From positions 1-5,625 of the forward strand of contig JAJQBM010000133.1 in assembly GCA_021203285.1 (NCBI GenBank): a DNA stretch of 5,625 nt. The letters run 5' to 3'. Origin of the DNA: Clostridiales bacterium (GTDB lineage Bacteria > Bacillota > Clostridia > Lachnospirales > Lachnospiraceae). The first letter of the stretch is position 1. Every line of letters starts with the position of its first letter. This document shows positions 4,691-5,625 of the stretch, piece after piece. A program made the translations under genes and the position numbers. The notes under the pieces were generated by a model. It was given only the letters and a program-made list of their open reading frames with translations, was not told the DNA's origin and ran no database searches.

Positions 4691-5625
4691 ATGATACAGA
4701 TTAAGGGAGATATGATGTCCGTCCGTGAGGATGCGCAGATTCTGGATGCAACCATCCGGGACGGAGGGCTGGTCAACGATTTTTATTTTGAGGACGCGTT
4801 TGCCCGGGCACTGTACGAGATGAACCTCGCGGCGGGGGTGGACTATATGGAGTTCGGCTACCGCGCAGACAAAAAGCAGTTCAGCGTGGACAAGTTCGGC
4901 AAGTGGAAGTTTTCCTCGGATGAGGACATCCGTGCAGTCGTGGGCGACAACAATACGAATATGAAAATTTCCATCATGGCGGATGTGGGACGGTGTGATT
5001 ACAAGAATGATATCCGCGAGAAGTCGGAGAGCCCGGTAGATATGATCCGGGTTGCCACCTATATCAGCACGATCCCGGAGGCGGTGGCCATGATTGAGGA
5101 CGCGGCGGCGAAGGGCTACGAGACCACCTGCAACATCATGGCGGTGTCCAAGTGCCGGGAGAGCGACCTGAATATCGCGCTGGATATGCTCTCCAAGTTT
5201 CCGGTGAAGGCGGTGTATGTGGTGGACAGCTACGGCGCGCTGTATCCGATCCAGATCCGCGACATTGTGAATCTCTATGCGCGGGGGCTGGAGAAGAGCG
5301 GAAAGATGGTGGGCATCCACGCGCACAACAACCAGCAGTGCGCTTTTGCGAATACCATCGAGGCCATGTCGGTCGGCGCCAGCATGATGGATGGAACGGT
5401 GATGGGCATGGGCCGCGGCGCGGGCAACTGCTCGCTGGAGGGTCTGCTCGGCTTTCTGAAGAACCCGAAGTACGATATCACGCCGGTACTGTCCTTTATC
5501 GAGCATTATATGCTGAAGCTGAAGAAGGACGGCGTCGTGTGGGGATATGATATTCCGTATCTGCTGACCGGTCTGGTGGATCAGCATCCGCGCTCCGCGA
5601 TCGCGGCGGTGAAGGCGGGCGACAC
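4691..5625 (+). CDS. HMGL-like / DRE-TIM aldolase-superfamily protein, 3' end outside window
   Basis: The frame is open from ATG 4691 to the window end: 311 complete codons plus two bases, no stop. It belongs to the HMG-CoA-lyase-like DRE-TIM metallolyases, closest in style to 4-hydroxy-2-oxovalerate aldolases (DmpG type), which cleave or join a pyruvate-derived enolate at a divalent metal. Visible motifs are LDATIRDGG (18-26) with metal-ligand-type D24, VVDSYGALYP near 178-187, HAHNN (210-214) with metal-ligand histidines 210 and 212, and GMGRGAGN (239-246), the glycine-rich motif after the HxH strand. AGGAGA (4677-4682) supports the start at 4691; the ATGs at 4712 and 4715, after AAGGGAGA, are a possible later start. 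The substrate cannot be told: DmpG proper usually pairs with an acylating aldehyde dehydrogenase, and homologues also occur in surface-polysaccharide clusters. Any partner gene would lie beyond the window. Confidence 0.8.
   Translation, partial: MIQIKGDMMSVREDAQILDATIRDGGLVNDFYFEDAFARALYEMNLAAGVDYMEFGYRADKKQFSVDKFGKWKFSSDEDIRAVVGDNNTNMKISIMADVGRCDYKNDIREKSESPVDMIRVATYISTIPEAVAMIEDAAAKGYETTCNIMAVSKCRESDLNIALDMLSKFPVKAVYVVDSYGALYPIQIRDIVNLYARGLEKSGKMVGIHAHNNQQCAFANTIEAMSVGASMMDGTVMGMGRGAGNCSLEGLLGFLKNPKYDITPVLSFIEHYMLKLKKDGVVWGYDIPYLLTGLVDQHPRSAIAAVKAGD

Noticed and set aside
4664..5587. Long minus-strand open frame opposite the aldolase-like gene
   Set aside because: The plus-strand frame carries the clear LDATIRDGG, HAHNN and GMGRGAGN motifs. 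The antisense translation is His/Arg-rich, typical of a shadow frame.

Overview
The window looks like chromosomal core DNA from a low-GC-type Gram-positive anaerobe, most likely class Clostridia and plausibly Lachnospiraceae. The support is purine-rich Shine-Dalgarno sites (AGGAGG, AGGAGA), sigma-A-like promoters, a CarD/CdnL-family regulator of clostridial type, and a class A penicillin-binding protein with a long acidic/Ser-Thr-rich tail. Base composition is fairly GC-rich for Clostridia and looks similar in all four genes. The family-level placement is a judgement from protein style, not a search result.

Layout, all genes on the + strand. Positions 1-91 hold no gene I can support, but do hold a GC-rich palindrome (10-25). 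A strong promoter (92-120) precedes a CarD/CdnL-like RNA-polymerase-binding regulator (161-664). A 149-base gap follows, with a probable extended -10 promoter, an imperfect dyad over it, and a long imperfect hairpin just upstream of the next ribosome binding site. Then comes a bifunctional class A PBP (peptidoglycan glycosyltransferase plus transpeptidase, 814-3240). After only 30 bases comes aroA (EPSP synthase, 3271-4602), probably co-transcribed. An 88-base AT-rich gap with a nested inverted repeat and a candidate promoter leads to a DRE-TIM/HMGL-like aldolase-type enzyme (from 4691), cut by the window end.

Functionally the genes are a transcription regulator, a cell-wall polymerase, a shikimate-pathway enzyme and an aldolase-superfamily enzyme. 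The PBP and aroA probably share an mRNA, but no obvious biochemical pathway joins all four. I see no mobile element, CRISPR array, tRNA, rRNA or defence system, and no convincing intrinsic terminator. I did not find an undescribed system here. The most interesting signals are the regulatory structures in the carD-PBP gap, substitutions at normally conserved positions in the CarD-like protein and the PBP, and the repetitive acidic tail of the PBP.
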